Positions 7,389-14,832 of a stretch of DNA of 14,832 bases are shown here, in pieces; position 1 is the stretch's first letter; each line of letters opens with the position of its first letter. A model generated the notes under the pieces. The model was not told where the DNA came from, did not search any database, and was given only the letters and a program-made list of their open reading frames with translations. The stretch is from the NCBI GenBank assembly GCA_031272655.1, contig JAISTJ010000036.1, forward strand, positions 1-14,832. Direction: 5' to 3'. The DNA is from Tannerella sp. GTDB taxonomy: Bacteria > Bacteroidota > Bacteroidia > Bacteroidales > Tannerellaceae. The position numbers were made by a program, and so were the translations under genes.

Positions 7389-10300
7389 TTATGTCTTTCC
7401 GCGTTGCTGTTTCTCAAATTCTTTAGGGGTCATACCGAATTGTTTTTGAAACTGCTTGCCGAAATACGACGGCGAGTTAATACCGACCATATAACAGATG
7501 TCGCCGATGCGGAATACGCCTTCCTGTATCAACTCGGCAGCTTTTTTGAGGCGTATCAGGCGGATAAAATCAACGGGCGACAGGTTAAACAGGTTTTTAA
7601 TCTTCCGCAGCAGGTTGGAACGGCTCATGCACATGTCTTCGGCAAGCCGTTCTACGCCGAAGTTCTGGTCGGTGATGTTCTTTTCTATCATTTTAATAAC
7701 GCGGTTGGCAAACTCTTCGTCGCCTTTATTCATCTGCATGTTGTGAACAGGGAAGAATGGGCGTTTGGAAAAAGCTTCACGCTCTTTGCGGCGGTTGTCG
7801 AGAAGGGAGCGTATTTGCGTCTGTAAGTAATTGAAAGAGAACGGTTTCTCTACATAAGCCTCTGCGCCGAGCTTCAGGCCGTTGATTTTGCTGTCGAGGT
7901 CATTCTTGGCAGTCAGGAAAATAACGGGGATATGGCACAAATCAATATCCGACTTTATCGCGCGACAAAGCTCATAACCATTCATCACCGGCATCACTAT
8001 ATCGCTGATTACCAAATCTATATGGCTACTATGCAGAATGTCAAGCGCTTCCTGGCCGTTGTGGGCTGTCTCAACTCTAAAAGTCTCTTCCAGACGCTCA
8101 AGGATGAATGTCAGCATATCTTCGTTGTCTTCCGCTAATAGCAGCGTATAGCCTTTCATTTCTTCTTCAGATACGGGCGATATGTCTTCACCGAGCAGGA
8201 TATTGTTCTGTTCAACAGCCTTTTCGGCCTGTTTAAGCGTTTCAGCCCTATTGAGCGGAATTGTAAGCGTAAAAGTATTGTCGGGTTGCGAAACGTCAAG
8301 GTTGAGACAGCCCTTGTGGAGCATTGCAAGCGAGCGGGCAAGCGGCAACCCGATGCCTACTCCTTGACGCGGCTCACGTTTGCGATCTATCTGATAAAAC
8401 GGCTCAAATATCAGATTTTCAAGCTCTTGCGGTATTTTATCGCCGTCGCTCGAAACCCGTACGGTGAACGATGTTTCGTCTGCCGTCAACTCCACCATTA
8501 TAGTCTGACGCGCATATTTCAACGCATTGTTCAGTAAATTACTGAGTATCTTGGTGATAGCCTCACAGTCAATAGAAGCGGCTATGCTCAGGTCGGGAAT
8601 ATTTTTCAGTAACTCTTTCTTTTTGAGCAAGATAGTAGGCTCAAAACGTGCCAAAGTATCATTAAGCAGTTTGGTAACATCCACATTTTCATATTTCAAG
8701 TCAAAGCGCTCTGCCCCAATCTTTTGAAAATCAAGCAACTGTCCGGTCAAATCAAGAAGTCTGCGTGTGTTCTGTTCAATTACCGACAGATTTTTCTTCA
8801 GTTTCGCATCTTCGAGATTCATTCCGCCGATAGTCTCAAGAGGTGCGTTAATTAGCGTCAACGGGGTGCGTATCTCATGCGCAATCGAAGTAAAGAAGCT
8901 GATTTTCGCTTCCGACAACTCCCTTTCCTTCTCAATTTCAAAGAGTTTCTGCCGCTCATCCATCTGTTTATCTTTGTGCTTCCTGTACCAGAAAAACCAG
9001 CACAGCAACAATGCCACACTGAAGCAAGCATATAGAATGTAAGCCCATAGCGTTTGCCACCACGGGGGCAGGATTTGTATCTGCAGGGCGCACTGCGAAA
9101 ATGTGCCGCCGCTCCTGCCGTCATTAGCCCTGACCTCAAAAACATATTCGCCTGCAGGCAGTTTCGAGTATGAGATGTTATGGTTGCTTTCGGCGGAAAT
9201 CCAGTCGTCGTCAACGGGCGTCATCCGGTATTGGTAACGGTTTGAAGCAGTTGTGGAATAGCTTAGCAGAGCAACATCGAAGCTGATGCTCGACTGACTG
9301 TAATTAAGCGTTATACGGTCGGTGTGATTGATACATTGCTTCAGTGGCGAGTTTGGGATATGCACTGTTACTTCGTGGTTATAAATGCTGAAACGTGTGA
9401 TGTAAACAGGGTATTGGGCATGAGCCGCTTCCGTTGTATTCGGGTCGAACGCTATCAACCCCTCAATGCCACCGAAGAAAAACCTGCCGTCACGGGCTTT
9501 AAGCGCCGATTTGTAATTGAACTGATTGCCAAGCAGCCCGTCATTGGCAGTGAAAACGCGGATATATTTCGTTTCGGGATTGAAACATACAAGCCCTCGG
9601 TTTGTTCCAAACCACAAGTTATTCGCCTCATCTTCAAGTATTTTGTATGATACATCATCGGGCAAACCGTCTTTTAACGAAAAAGTTGTAAAATCGTCGG
9701 TTTGACGGTTGTAACGGCATATCCCGCCACGGTCGGTTGAAAGCCACAGAGAGCCTCTGCTGTCTTGCATTATTGAGCTTATTGAATTGGAACTCAGAGA
9801 CTTATCATTTCCTTTCTCATGTTCGTATTTTTTAAAAACGCCGTCTTCCGACGAAAGACGCCACAGCCCGTTACCCATAGTCGCAAACCAGAGCGTCCCG
9901 CCGCTATCTTCAAAAATGTCGAAAATCCAGTCGTATCCCGTTTCGTCCACACGTTTTAACTTCGCAGTCCCGTCCGGTTCAGACATACACAACCCCCAAC
10001 CTGTGCCTATCCAGCGCCGTCCGCGACTGTCTTTAAGGAACGAATAGACTGTCCCTTCCCCCATCCCAAGCTGTTCGGGGCTGTAATGACGAATAACGCC
10101 CTCAGGCAGTTGCACAACATCCATTCCTTGCTTAAACAGCCCGCAAAGCACCTGATTATCAATGATTGATACCGCAAGAGTCATATAGTGGTTTATTCCG
10201 TCGGCAGGATAATTCACCCTCCTCACCCTGCCCGTCCTGACGTCAAGGACATTAAGTCCGCCGTCTTCCGTGCCAATCCAAATGTTTCCTTCCGAATCTT

Positions 10301-11390
10301 CGGCTATCTCACGTACTCGCTTGGTACTCAACGAATAATCATCACTTCCCGGCACATATTTCCTTATGGGCATATTCCTGCGGGGAAGGTAGCTGACGCC
10401 GCCAAACATCGTTCCTATCCACACTCCGCCTTCACTGTCCTGATAAATGCAATAAACGAACTTGTCGGAAAGGCTGAAAGGGCGCATCAAATCAGGTATC
10501 AGGCGCACCGTGCCGCCGTCGTTTCCACTCACAATAAAAAGTCCTTCGAAAGTGCCTACCCACAAGTCGCCGTCAATGCTTTTGACATTGCGGACAAACG
10601 TTTCCGATGCTTCAGGCAGCTTAATATCAGCAAGTTCGTTAGTTTGAGGGTTGTATTTCAAGACCTCGCCTTCCTGGATTGCCATGGCAATCCATTCTCC
10701 GTAATCGCATATATAATTGATATTCTTGCCTTTAAGCGATCGTCCGTTCCTGTCGGAGACATAATGCTCGAAGGCGTCTTTCTTTTCATTATACCTGAAA
10801 AGTCCTACTCCCCACGAACCAACCCACACTTCGCCGTTTGCGCGTATGCAGATGCAGTCGGGGGCTTCAGTTTTAAGATTCTCTTTATCAGTTAGTTCAT
10901 AAAAAAACAATTCCCCGTTTTTATACCTGAAAACGCCCTGATCGGGAATTACTACCCAGATATTTCCTGCTTTATCGCCGGTTATATCGGCAACCCAGTT
11001 ATTCATATCAATACTGTCTTTGGTCCTGATATTCAATGAAGTAAAGATGTCTGTAGCCGGATTGTAGCGATAGACGCCGCGATCCGTACCGACCCACAAA
11101 ATCCGTTCCCCGTCTTCGTATAACGCCGAGATATTATGATTGCCCGTCCCGGCAACAAAATCATCGCAGTCTTTCCGCACAATTGAGCTGCCGTCATACC
11201 TGTTCAGCCCGTTTTTAGTGCCAAACCACATAAATCCGTAACTGTCCTGCAGCACAGCCTTGACATTACTCTGCGACAGCCCGTTCTCGACCGTGATATG
11301 CGAAAAATAATAGTTGGAGACGTTTATGTCGCCCGCATGAACAGCCGCAGGAAAGAATATCAGTAAGCACAAAAACAAGATTTTTTTCAT
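7389..11390 (-). CDS. Hybrid two-component system sensor/regulator (HTCS): propellers, histidine kinase, receiver, AraC HTH
   Basis: A 1333-residue one-polypeptide signalling protein spanning the inner membrane. I chose ATG at 11390 because MKKILFLCLLIFFPAAVHA is a clean signal peptide; the open frame begins 8 codons earlier at a TTG. Residues about 25-650 hold about 14 two-component-regulator propeller repeats (FMWFGTKNGLNRYD, ILWVGTDRGVYRYN, NIWIGTEDGGLNVLD, NLWFGTNRGLVCFN), enough for two seven-bladed propellers in the periplasm. About 700-772 is a Y_Y_Y domain, and 782-801 is the membrane helix. The kinase follows: His838 in SIAHEIRTPL, N-box NLLNNALKYA (951-960) and G-box GVGIGLPLA. The receiver (about 1081-1195) has acceptor Asp1130 in VISDIVMP and Lys1182. 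An AraC-type HTH fills 1243-1333. All key residues are present, so it should be functional. It lies directly upstream of susC and probably activates it on sensing a breakdown oligosaccharide; the ligand is unknown. Confidence 0.97.
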   Translation of the reverse strand: MKKILFLCLLIFFPAAVHAGDINVSNYYFSHITVENGLSQSNVKAVLQDSYGFMWFGTKNGLNRYDGSSIVRKDCDDFVAGTGNHNISALYEDGERILWVGTDRGVYRYNPATDIFTSLNIRTKDSIDMNNWVADITGDKAGNIWVVIPDQGVFRYKNGELFFYELTDKENLKTEAPDCICIRANGEVWVGSWGVGLFRYNEKKDAFEHYVSDRNGRSLKGKNINYICDYGEWIAMAIQEGEVLKYNPQTNELADIKLPEASETFVRNVKSIDGDLWVGTFEGLFIVSGNDGGTVRLIPDLMRPFSLSDKFVYCIYQDSEGGVWIGTMFGGVSYLPRRNMPIRKYVPGSDDYSLSTKRVREIAEDSEGNIWIGTEDGGLNVLDVRTGRVRRVNYPADGINHYMTLAVSIIDNQVLCGLFKQGMDVVQLPEGVIRHYSPEQLGMGEGTVYSFLKDSRGRRWIGTGWGLCMSEPDGTAKLKRVDETGYDWIFDIFEDSGGTLWFATMGNGLWRLSSEDGVFKKYEHEKGNDKSLSSNSISSIMQDSRGSLWLSTDRGGICRYNRQTDDFTTFSLKDGLPDDVSYKILEDEANNLWFGTNRGLVCFNPETKYIRVFTANDGLLGNQFNYKSALKARDGRFFFGGIEGLIAFDPNTTEAAHAQYPVYITRFSIYNHEVTVHIPNSPLKQCINHTDRITLNYSQSSISFDVALLSYSTTASNRYQYRMTPVDDDWISAESNHNISYSKLPAGEYVFEVRANDGRSGGTFSQCALQIQILPPWWQTLWAYILYACFSVALLLCWFFWYRKHKDKQMDERQKLFEIEKERELSEAKISFFTSIAHEIRTPLTLINAPLETIGGMNLEDAKLKKNLSVIEQNTRRLLDLTGQLLDFQKIGAERFDLKYENVDVTKLLNDTLARFEPTILLKKKELLKNIPDLSIAASIDCEAITKILSNLLNNALKYARQTIMVELTADETSFTVRVSSDGDKIPQELENLIFEPFYQIDRKREPRQGVGIGLPLARSLAMLHKGCLNLDVSQPDNTFTLTIPLNRAETLKQAEKAVEQNNILLGEDISPVSEEEMKGYTLLLAEDNEDMLTFILERLEETFRVETAHNGQEALDILHSSHIDLVISDIVMPVMNGYELCRAIKSDIDLCHIPVIFLTAKNDLDSKINGLKLGAEAYVEKPFSFNYLQTQIRSLLDNRRKEREAFSKRPFFPVHNMQMNKGDEEFANRVIKMIEKNITDQNFGVERLAEDMCMSRSNLLRKIKNLFNLSPVDFIRLIRLKKAAELIQEGVFRIGDICYMVGINSPSYFGKQFQKQFGMTPKEFEKQQRGKT

Positions 11391-11404
11391 ATTGCAAATC
11401 CAAT

Positions 11405-11438
11405 TTTGGTACAAATGTACGATTTTTTTGTATTTTTG
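11405..11438 (+). promoter_or_regulatory. Putative promoter for the GH127-type gene
   Basis: Plus-strand TATTTTTG (11431-11438) matches TAnnTTTG, and TTTG lies at 11405-11408. The 22-base spacing is slightly longer than the usual 19-21. The start of transcription would fall near 11443-11446, leaving only 12-15 leader bases before the ATG at 11458. It overlaps the proposed HTCS -7 element on the other strand, so the two divergent promoters may compete for polymerase. No GTCAAAA half-site is found in these 67 bases. Confidence 0.45.
11412..11419 (-). promoter_or_regulatory. Putative -7 element for the HTCS gene
   Basis: Minus-strand TACATTTG (11419-11412) matches TAnnTTTG exactly. No TTTG lies at the -33 distance; the region there is only T-rich (TTTTTT at 11447-11442). 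The predicted transcript would have a leader of about 15-20 bases before the ATG at 11390. The element sits inside the palindrome GTACAAATGTAC (11410-11421), which could be an operator or chance. A promoter is needed here because the HTCS diverges from its upstream neighbour. Confidence 0.45.
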
Positions 11439-11457
11439 CGGAAAAAATTATCCCGTT

Positions 11458-13821
11458 ATGAAAAACTTTATTTTATACTTCGTTGCTGTCGTTTTCGGAA
11501 CAACTTCCTCTTTCGCACAGGTTGCCGACCTGTACGGCGGTCCGATTGGTATTGAACGTGTGGCTATGTCGGTGGGGACGCCGATACCGTATATATCTGA
11601 GCAAAAGGAAGATAACCCTCCGGTGCGATGGCTGACGATTGACGTTGGAAGTGTCCGCACGGTTGATTCCGTCAAGCTGTACCCTTATTTTCAGGATTAT
11701 GGGCGTGGAGGTGTTACTACGCATAATTTTCCACGCCGTTTCTATATTGAAACAGCCGAAAATGCTGATTTTAAGGATGCTGTACGTATTGCCGACTGCA
11801 GCGCCAATGATTATGTCGCCGAAGTTCCCTGTAAAATAGAAACTTTCAGGCTGTCCGAACCGCTTAAAACGCGCTATGTGCGCTTGACGGTTACTTCGCA
11901 TGAAACGTTTGAGTTATGGCGGTTTGAAGTTTTTTCGGACGGCAAAGATATTGCTGAAACAGGCTTATTATCAGACTTTTACAATCATACTCCCCGCAAG
12001 CATGAGCTGTTGCGTGAAAGACGTTACGCCGGTGAAACGGTCTGGTTTGACCATCCCGAACAGGTTACGCAACCGGAGACGTGGCATCCGGTGAAGGCTT
12101 CACTCCAGACGCCCCGCAACGGGGTCGTTGTCGGCGGACTTTTCCGCAAGGTTTTTGAAAAGAACATAGATTATTTGCTTAACTCATTTACAGTCAATGA
12201 TATGGCTCACAATTTCCTCGAAAGAGCCGGACGCCCGTGTCATTACGACCATGATCCGGGCGATAACTGGTTTGTTTCGAGCGAGTTAGGCGGCTCCGTT
12301 GCAGGGCGTTTCCTGATGGGCGCCGGCAATACCCTCCGCTGGGAAGAGCACTCCGAACTGCGGCGGCGGATGGACGCACTCGTTGATTCCATCGCTGTTT
12401 GCGCCCACGAGGACGGTTTTATTTACGGCTATCCCGAAAATATGGCGCTTTACAGCCACAACAACGCCTATTCGCGCGGGTGGATTACGCAAGGGCTGAT
12501 TGAAGCGGGCATTGCGGGGAACGACAAGGTCTGGTCGCTGCTCCGGCGTGGCGGCGACTGGTTTAATAACTGCCCCTACCTGCCAGAAATGATGTTTCGC
12601 GTGCCTATCGGCATTCAGGGGATGGTCGCTAATTCACGTACTTACCTCAATACCCCGATTGGCAAACCGGCTGATATTCAGGTGTTACAGCGTTATTTTC
12701 AACTTACTCCGTGGCTGACGGATATGGCGGCGCACAACCCCGACGCCATCTGGAAATACCCTTACGAGCGCGTTCACAGTTACCTGATTGTTACGATGAA
12801 CGCATATATGGATATGTATATGGCGACCGGCGACAAGCGCTACTTCGACGCAATGAAGAGCGGTTGGGATATGTTTCACGACTACTGGGAACAGACAGGC
12901 GGGTGCATCAGCCTGATAGAATCTTACTCCTTCCCGCCGATGCAGTTTCCGCCCGGATCTAACCTTCTGAGAATCAGCACCGGAGAACTGTGCGGCAATG
13001 TGTTCTGGACTGTTTTCAACCAGCAGTTTCGCGTCCTTTATCCCGAAGAAGAAAAATATGCCGCCGAGATGGAAAAAAGCATCTATAATGTCGGCATCGC
13101 CAATCAGGACGCGCACGGCGACATCCGCTACACACCCCGCCTGATAGACCGCAAGGGCGGAAGCAGCCATACAGCTACTTGTTGCGAAGGTCAGGGCTGC
13201 CGGCTCTATGGCTCGCTGCCCGAATATATATTCAAAACGACGCCCGACGGAATATATGTTGATCTCTACAACGAGGCTTCAATTCAATGGGAGCAGGACG
13301 GTAAACAGCTGTCCCTCAGCCTGATAAGCGATTTCCCTTTAAAGCCCGACGTAAAGATTGTTTTGAAACTTAAAGAACACATTCACAGCAAGATACGTAT
13401 CCGTATGCCGTCATGGGCTGCTGCTGCGGAAATGGCTGTTGCTGTCAACGGCAAGCAAACGGCGGTCGGCAAAGCGGGCAGCTACCTCACCCTCGACCGC
13501 CAATGGAACAACGGAGACGAGATAACATTCTCATTGCCAATGAGTTTTCGCGTCACTAAATACACCGGCGCCGACCCTGAGTTTGCAGGAAAAGAGACGT
13601 ATGCCATAGAATACGGTCCAATCCTGATGGCGGTAACAGGCGATGAAGTGGCTAAGGGTCTGGTAACAATCCCTATTTCGGCAAAAGATTTCACCACCCT
13701 GCTGAAACCCGTCGCAAACAAGCCGCTTCATTACGCCATTCAAGGCACAAACCTGACGGTAATGCCTTACTATGAGATAGATAAAGAGCCATTTACCTGT
13801 TTCCCGTTCATGCAATATTGA
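11458..13821 (+). CDS. GH127-type (DUF1680) glycosidase, probable beta-L-arabinofuranosidase, with N-terminal discoidin-like domain
   Basis: A 787-residue secreted enzyme. I chose ATG at 11458 (MKNFILYF, signal peptide ending FAQ about residue 21); the open frame 22 codons upstream lies in the promoter. Residues about 35-165 resemble an F5/8-type (discoidin, CBM32-like) beta-sandwich (RWLTIDVGSVRTVDSVKLYP, FPRRFYIETAENADF, TRYVRLTVTSHE), likely sugar binding. Residues about 215-610 are the alpha/alpha barrel, and the rest beta domains. Glu510 and Cys512 in GELCG, with Cys575-Cys576 in TCCEGQG, match the Glu-x-Cys plus Cys-Cys zinc site of HypBA1 (E338, C340, C417, C418), where a zinc-bound cysteine is the nucleophile. 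Glu488 in SLIESYSF is a candidate acid/base. GH127 includes beta-L-arabinofuranosidases and enzymes acting on rare pectin sugars; the related GH146 family is an alternative. No lipobox is seen, so the periplasm is the likely location. It diverges from the HTCS, suggesting PUL membership under a separate promoter. Confidence 0.88.
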   Translation: MKNFILYFVAVVFGTTSSFAQVADLYGGPIGIERVAMSVGTPIPYISEQKEDNPPVRWLTIDVGSVRTVDSVKLYPYFQDYGRGGVTTHNFPRRFYIETAENADFKDAVRIADCSANDYVAEVPCKIETFRLSEPLKTRYVRLTVTSHETFELWRFEVFSDGKDIAETGLLSDFYNHTPRKHELLRERRYAGETVWFDHPEQVTQPETWHPVKASLQTPRNGVVVGGLFRKVFEKNIDYLLNSFTVNDMAHNFLERAGRPCHYDHDPGDNWFVSSELGGSVAGRFLMGAGNTLRWEEHSELRRRMDALVDSIAVCAHEDGFIYGYPENMALYSHNNAYSRGWITQGLIEAGIAGNDKVWSLLRRGGDWFNNCPYLPEMMFRVPIGIQGMVANSRTYLNTPIGKPADIQVLQRYFQLTPWLTDMAAHNPDAIWKYPYERVHSYLIVTMNAYMDMYMATGDKRYFDAMKSGWDMFHDYWEQTGGCISLIESYSFPPMQFPPGSNLLRISTGELCGNVFWTVFNQQFRVLYPEEEKYAAEMEKSIYNVGIANQDAHGDIRYTPRLIDRKGGSSHTATCCEGQGCRLYGSLPEYIFKTTPDGIYVDLYNEASIQWEQDGKQLSLSLISDFPLKPDVKIVLKLKEHIHSKIRIRMPSWAAAAEMAVAVNGKQTAVGKAGSYLTLDRQWNNGDEITFSLPMSFRVTKYTGADPEFAGKETYAIEYGPILMAVTGDEVAKGLVTIPISAKDFTTLLKPVANKPLHYAIQGTNLTVMPYYEIDKEPFTCFPFMQY

Positions 13822-13916
13822 ATACCTAATGCGAAATCCATAATTTTTTACAGCGACAAGGATTATTTACTATATAAAAAAATTGAAAATTATTAACTGT
13901 TTCAAACAAAAAGGAT

Positions 13917-14234
13917 ATGAAAAAGGTATTGATTATTCTATTTGTATTCTCTTTTGCATTTTCACAATGCAATAAAGAAGAATCCGCCAAGGATGCATTT
14001 GAAGTTTTTGAAGAAACTCTCAAATCCACACCTTATGTTGAACTGAGCATTTTCCCTGATTGGTTAAATCAAAAGATTGAGGAAATCGAAGCCGATGACA
14101 CTCCTGTCGGCATTATTAGAGTAAAAATCTTTCAGGGCGAATGGAATATGAAAACAGTTTATTACGTTAGTAATAACTTAAATTCATGCATGTTTGCGAA
14201 GTCTTTTATGAAGATGGAACCAGAATCCCTTTAG
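13917..14234 (+). CDS. Small putative lipoprotein of unknown function, C-terminus lost by frameshift
   Basis: The open frame encodes 105 residues. The start MKKVLIILFVFSFAF is a signal peptide followed by FSQC (Cys18), a plausible lipobox, then an acidic, charged stretch. The mature part contains YVELSIFPDWLNQKIEEIEA and GEWNMKTVYYVSN. This layout (PDWL...KIEEI, then a strand ending VYYV and Cys residues) resembles small Bacteroidota lipoproteins of unknown function such as the DUF6970 group; that resemblance is from memory and is tentative. The frame ends abruptly at 14234 after SCMFAKSFMKMEPESL, while the sequence continues convincingly in the -1 frame (see next entry), so this product is probably truncated. 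It starts 95 bases after the GH127 stop; the gap is AT-rich, has no exact TAnnTTTG and no terminator that I can see. Link to the PUL is doubtful. Confidence 0.55.
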   Translation: MKKVLIILFVFSFAFSQCNKEESAKDAFEVFEETLKSTPYVELSIFPDWLNQKIEEIEADDTPVGIIRVKIFQGEWNMKTVYYVSNNLNSCMFAKSFMKMEPESL

Positions 14235-14323
14235 GGGATGATAACAGTAAAGATTTTTGTAATCAGAGTACAAACTGGGAATGTATATATGATTACGGAA
14301 ACGGAATTATTTATCGAAATTAA
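14195..14323 (+). pseudogene. Detached C-terminal part of the small lipoprotein gene (-1 frame)
   Basis: From TGC at 14195 the -1 frame reads CEVFYEDGTRIPLGDDNS, then a segment with two further Cys (DFCNQSTNWECIYDYG), ending at TAA 14321-14323. No start codon suits it and there is a stop upstream in its frame at 14174, so it cannot be a separate gene. Joined to the upstream frame near 14191-14195 it would give a protein of about 135 residues with a ...NSCMF-CEVFYEDG... junction. One extra T in the TTT run at 14193-14195 would restore this. It is either a true disabling mutation or a sequencing or assembly error. Confidence 0.6.
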
Positions 14324-14344
14324 ACCCCGTTTGCGTTATATAAT

Positions 14345-14374
14345 CTTGTAATTCAAAAATTATTAGTATCTTTG
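14345..14374 (+). promoter_or_regulatory. Promoter-like sequence with no convincing gene downstream
   Basis: TATCTTTG (14367-14374) matches TAnnTTTG exactly. CTTG at 14345-14348, 18 bases upstream, is a weak -33 element. The only start codons soon after, at 14393 and 14400, open frames of 26 and 3 codons. Between 14324 and 14469 I see no other gene; a perfect hairpin GCTTGC-AGA-GCAAGC lies at 14442-14456 and the palindrome CCGTACGG at 14460-14467. These could mark the transcript end of the converging phosphoesterase gene, but neither is followed by a U-run. Confidence 0.3.
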
Positions 14375-14469
14375 TATCGTAATTTTTAGAAGATGGTTTA
14401 TGAGATACTGACAGGGACTATACAAAACCTCTTACTAAAGCGCTTGCAGAGCAAGCTATCCGTACGGTT

Positions 14470-14832
14470 TTAAAGCGCAACACATTCCGGTCCGCGAACT
14501 TTGTTAATCACCGAGTTATCGGCAAGCCGTATCCATGTATCAAAACTGTGCGGAACAATACCATCCTGATTTTCAGACATTTCAATTACTCTCACGCCAT
14601 TTATTTTCATCACGTCATAGCCGTAAGTAGTCTTGCTGCCCGAAAAACGCCCGTAGGCTAATGCGATGCCCATGTCATTGAAAATGTAGTCGTTCACGTG
14701 GTCATGACCCACGAAGACGCCCATCACATCGCCTTGTTCAGCCATTGTGAGCAACATCCCCGAATTGGCATCGGCACAACAAACCGCTTCGTTCTGCACG
14801 CCGATGTAAGGCAGTCCGTCAACAGACTTGCC
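14470..14832 (-). CDS. Metallophosphoesterase (calcineurin-like), C-terminal part (runs off right edge)
   Basis: The minus-strand frame is open from the window edge (GGC at 14832) to TAA at 14470, giving the last 120 residues. A GTG at 14799 sits mid-domain and is not the true start. GVFVGHDHVNDY carries the GHDH motif, the late metal-binding motif of calcineurin-like phosphoesterases, in which the histidines help coordinate the two-metal centre. It is followed by LAYGRFSGSKTTYGYDVMKI and RVIEM, typical of the final strands of secreted Bacteroidota phosphatases and purple-acid-phosphatase-like proteins, where the enzyme edge reads '...GYDVMKINGVRVIE'. The preceding VQNEAVCCADANSG lies where the family has the active-site loop before this motif. 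Earlier metal ligands and any signal peptide are outside the window. Substrate cannot be told. It converges on the lipoprotein gene and has no evident tie to the PUL. Confidence 0.85.
   Translation of the reverse strand, partial: GKSVDGLPYIGVQNEAVCCADANSGMLLTMAEQGDVMGVFVGHDHVNDYIFNDMGIALAYGRFSGSKTTYGYDVMKINGVRVIEMSENQDGIVPHSFDTWIRLADNSVINKVRGPECVAL

Noticed and set aside
7245..7826. Plus-strand open frame of 193 codons
   Set aside because: It lies antisense across the HTCS 3' end and the operator region, has no recognisable domain and its content follows from the codon use of the real gene.
10188..10895. Plus-strand open frame of 235 codons inside the HTCS gene
   Set aside because: It is antisense to the propeller repeats, whose repeated codons keep the opposite frame open; no protein family features are seen.
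11435..11443. TTTGCGGAA shared with the minus strand of the susC operator (7357-7349)
   Set aside because: Here it overlaps the -7 element's TTTG and lacks the GTCAAAA part; TTTGCGGAA-like sequence after a -7 box is expected by chance in this kind of genome.
12685..13170. Minus-strand open frame of 161 codons inside the GH127-type gene
   Set aside because: It is a shadow of the coding strand with no signal peptide, promoter or domain.
14442..14467. Hairpin and palindrome as a terminator of the phosphoesterase gene
   Set aside because: The stems are short and no T-run follows on the minus strand, so an intrinsic terminator cannot be supported.
1..14832. CRISPR arrays, tRNA or rRNA genes, insertion sequences
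   Set aside because: No regularly spaced direct repeats, no cloverleaf or rRNA-like segments and no transposase reading frame were found.

Overview
The window looks like part of a polysaccharide utilization locus (PUL) from a Bacteroidota genome, most likely order Bacteroidales. The evidence is a SusC/SusD pair, a hybrid two-component system regulator, glycoside hydrolases with Bacteroidota-type signal peptides, and promoters fitting the TTTG-N19-TAnnTTTG consensus of this phylum. One hydrolase ends in what looks like a type IX secretion (T9SS) sorting domain. That would fit a T9SS-bearing lineage (Dysgonomonas, Paludibacter or Porphyromonas relatives) better than Bacteroides itself. The genus cannot be fixed from the sequence alone.

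Layout. On the minus strand, positions 7227 down to 1 form one tight operon: susC-like (7227-4120), susD-like (4099-2519), a GH97 enzyme (2516-303) and a second GH97 gene whose first 97 codons lie at 292-1 and which runs off the left edge. Gaps are 20, 2 and 10 bases. Upstream of susC (7228-7388) sit an exact Bacteroidota promoter and an unusual array of four GTCAAAA half-sites in alternating orientation. The centre of the array is a near-perfect 17/18-base inverted repeat. The minus-strand gene at 11390-7389 encodes a 1333-residue hybrid two-component sensor/regulator (HTCS), the likely regulator. Divergent from it, after only 67 bases, is a GH127-type gene (11458-13821) with an N-terminal discoidin-like domain.

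The right end looks unrelated to the PUL. It holds a small putative lipoprotein gene that seems broken by a one-base frameshift (13917-14234, with its tail continuing to 14323), about 145 bases without a clear gene but with a promoter-like sequence, and the C-terminal part of a metallophosphoesterase on the minus strand (14470 to beyond 14832).

How it may work. The HTCS propeller domains would sense an oligosaccharide in the periplasm. Its cytoplasmic kinase, receiver and AraC-type domains would then activate the susC promoter through the half-site array. SusD and SusC would capture and import glycan, two GH97 enzymes would remove alpha-linked sugars (the first has retaining-type, alpha-galactosidase-like catalytic spacing), and the GH127 enzyme would remove beta-L-arabinofuranosyl or related residues. 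Alpha-galactosidase plus beta-arabinofuranosidase fits plant hydroxyproline-rich glycoprotein (extensin) glycans or pectic side chains. The substrate is an inference.
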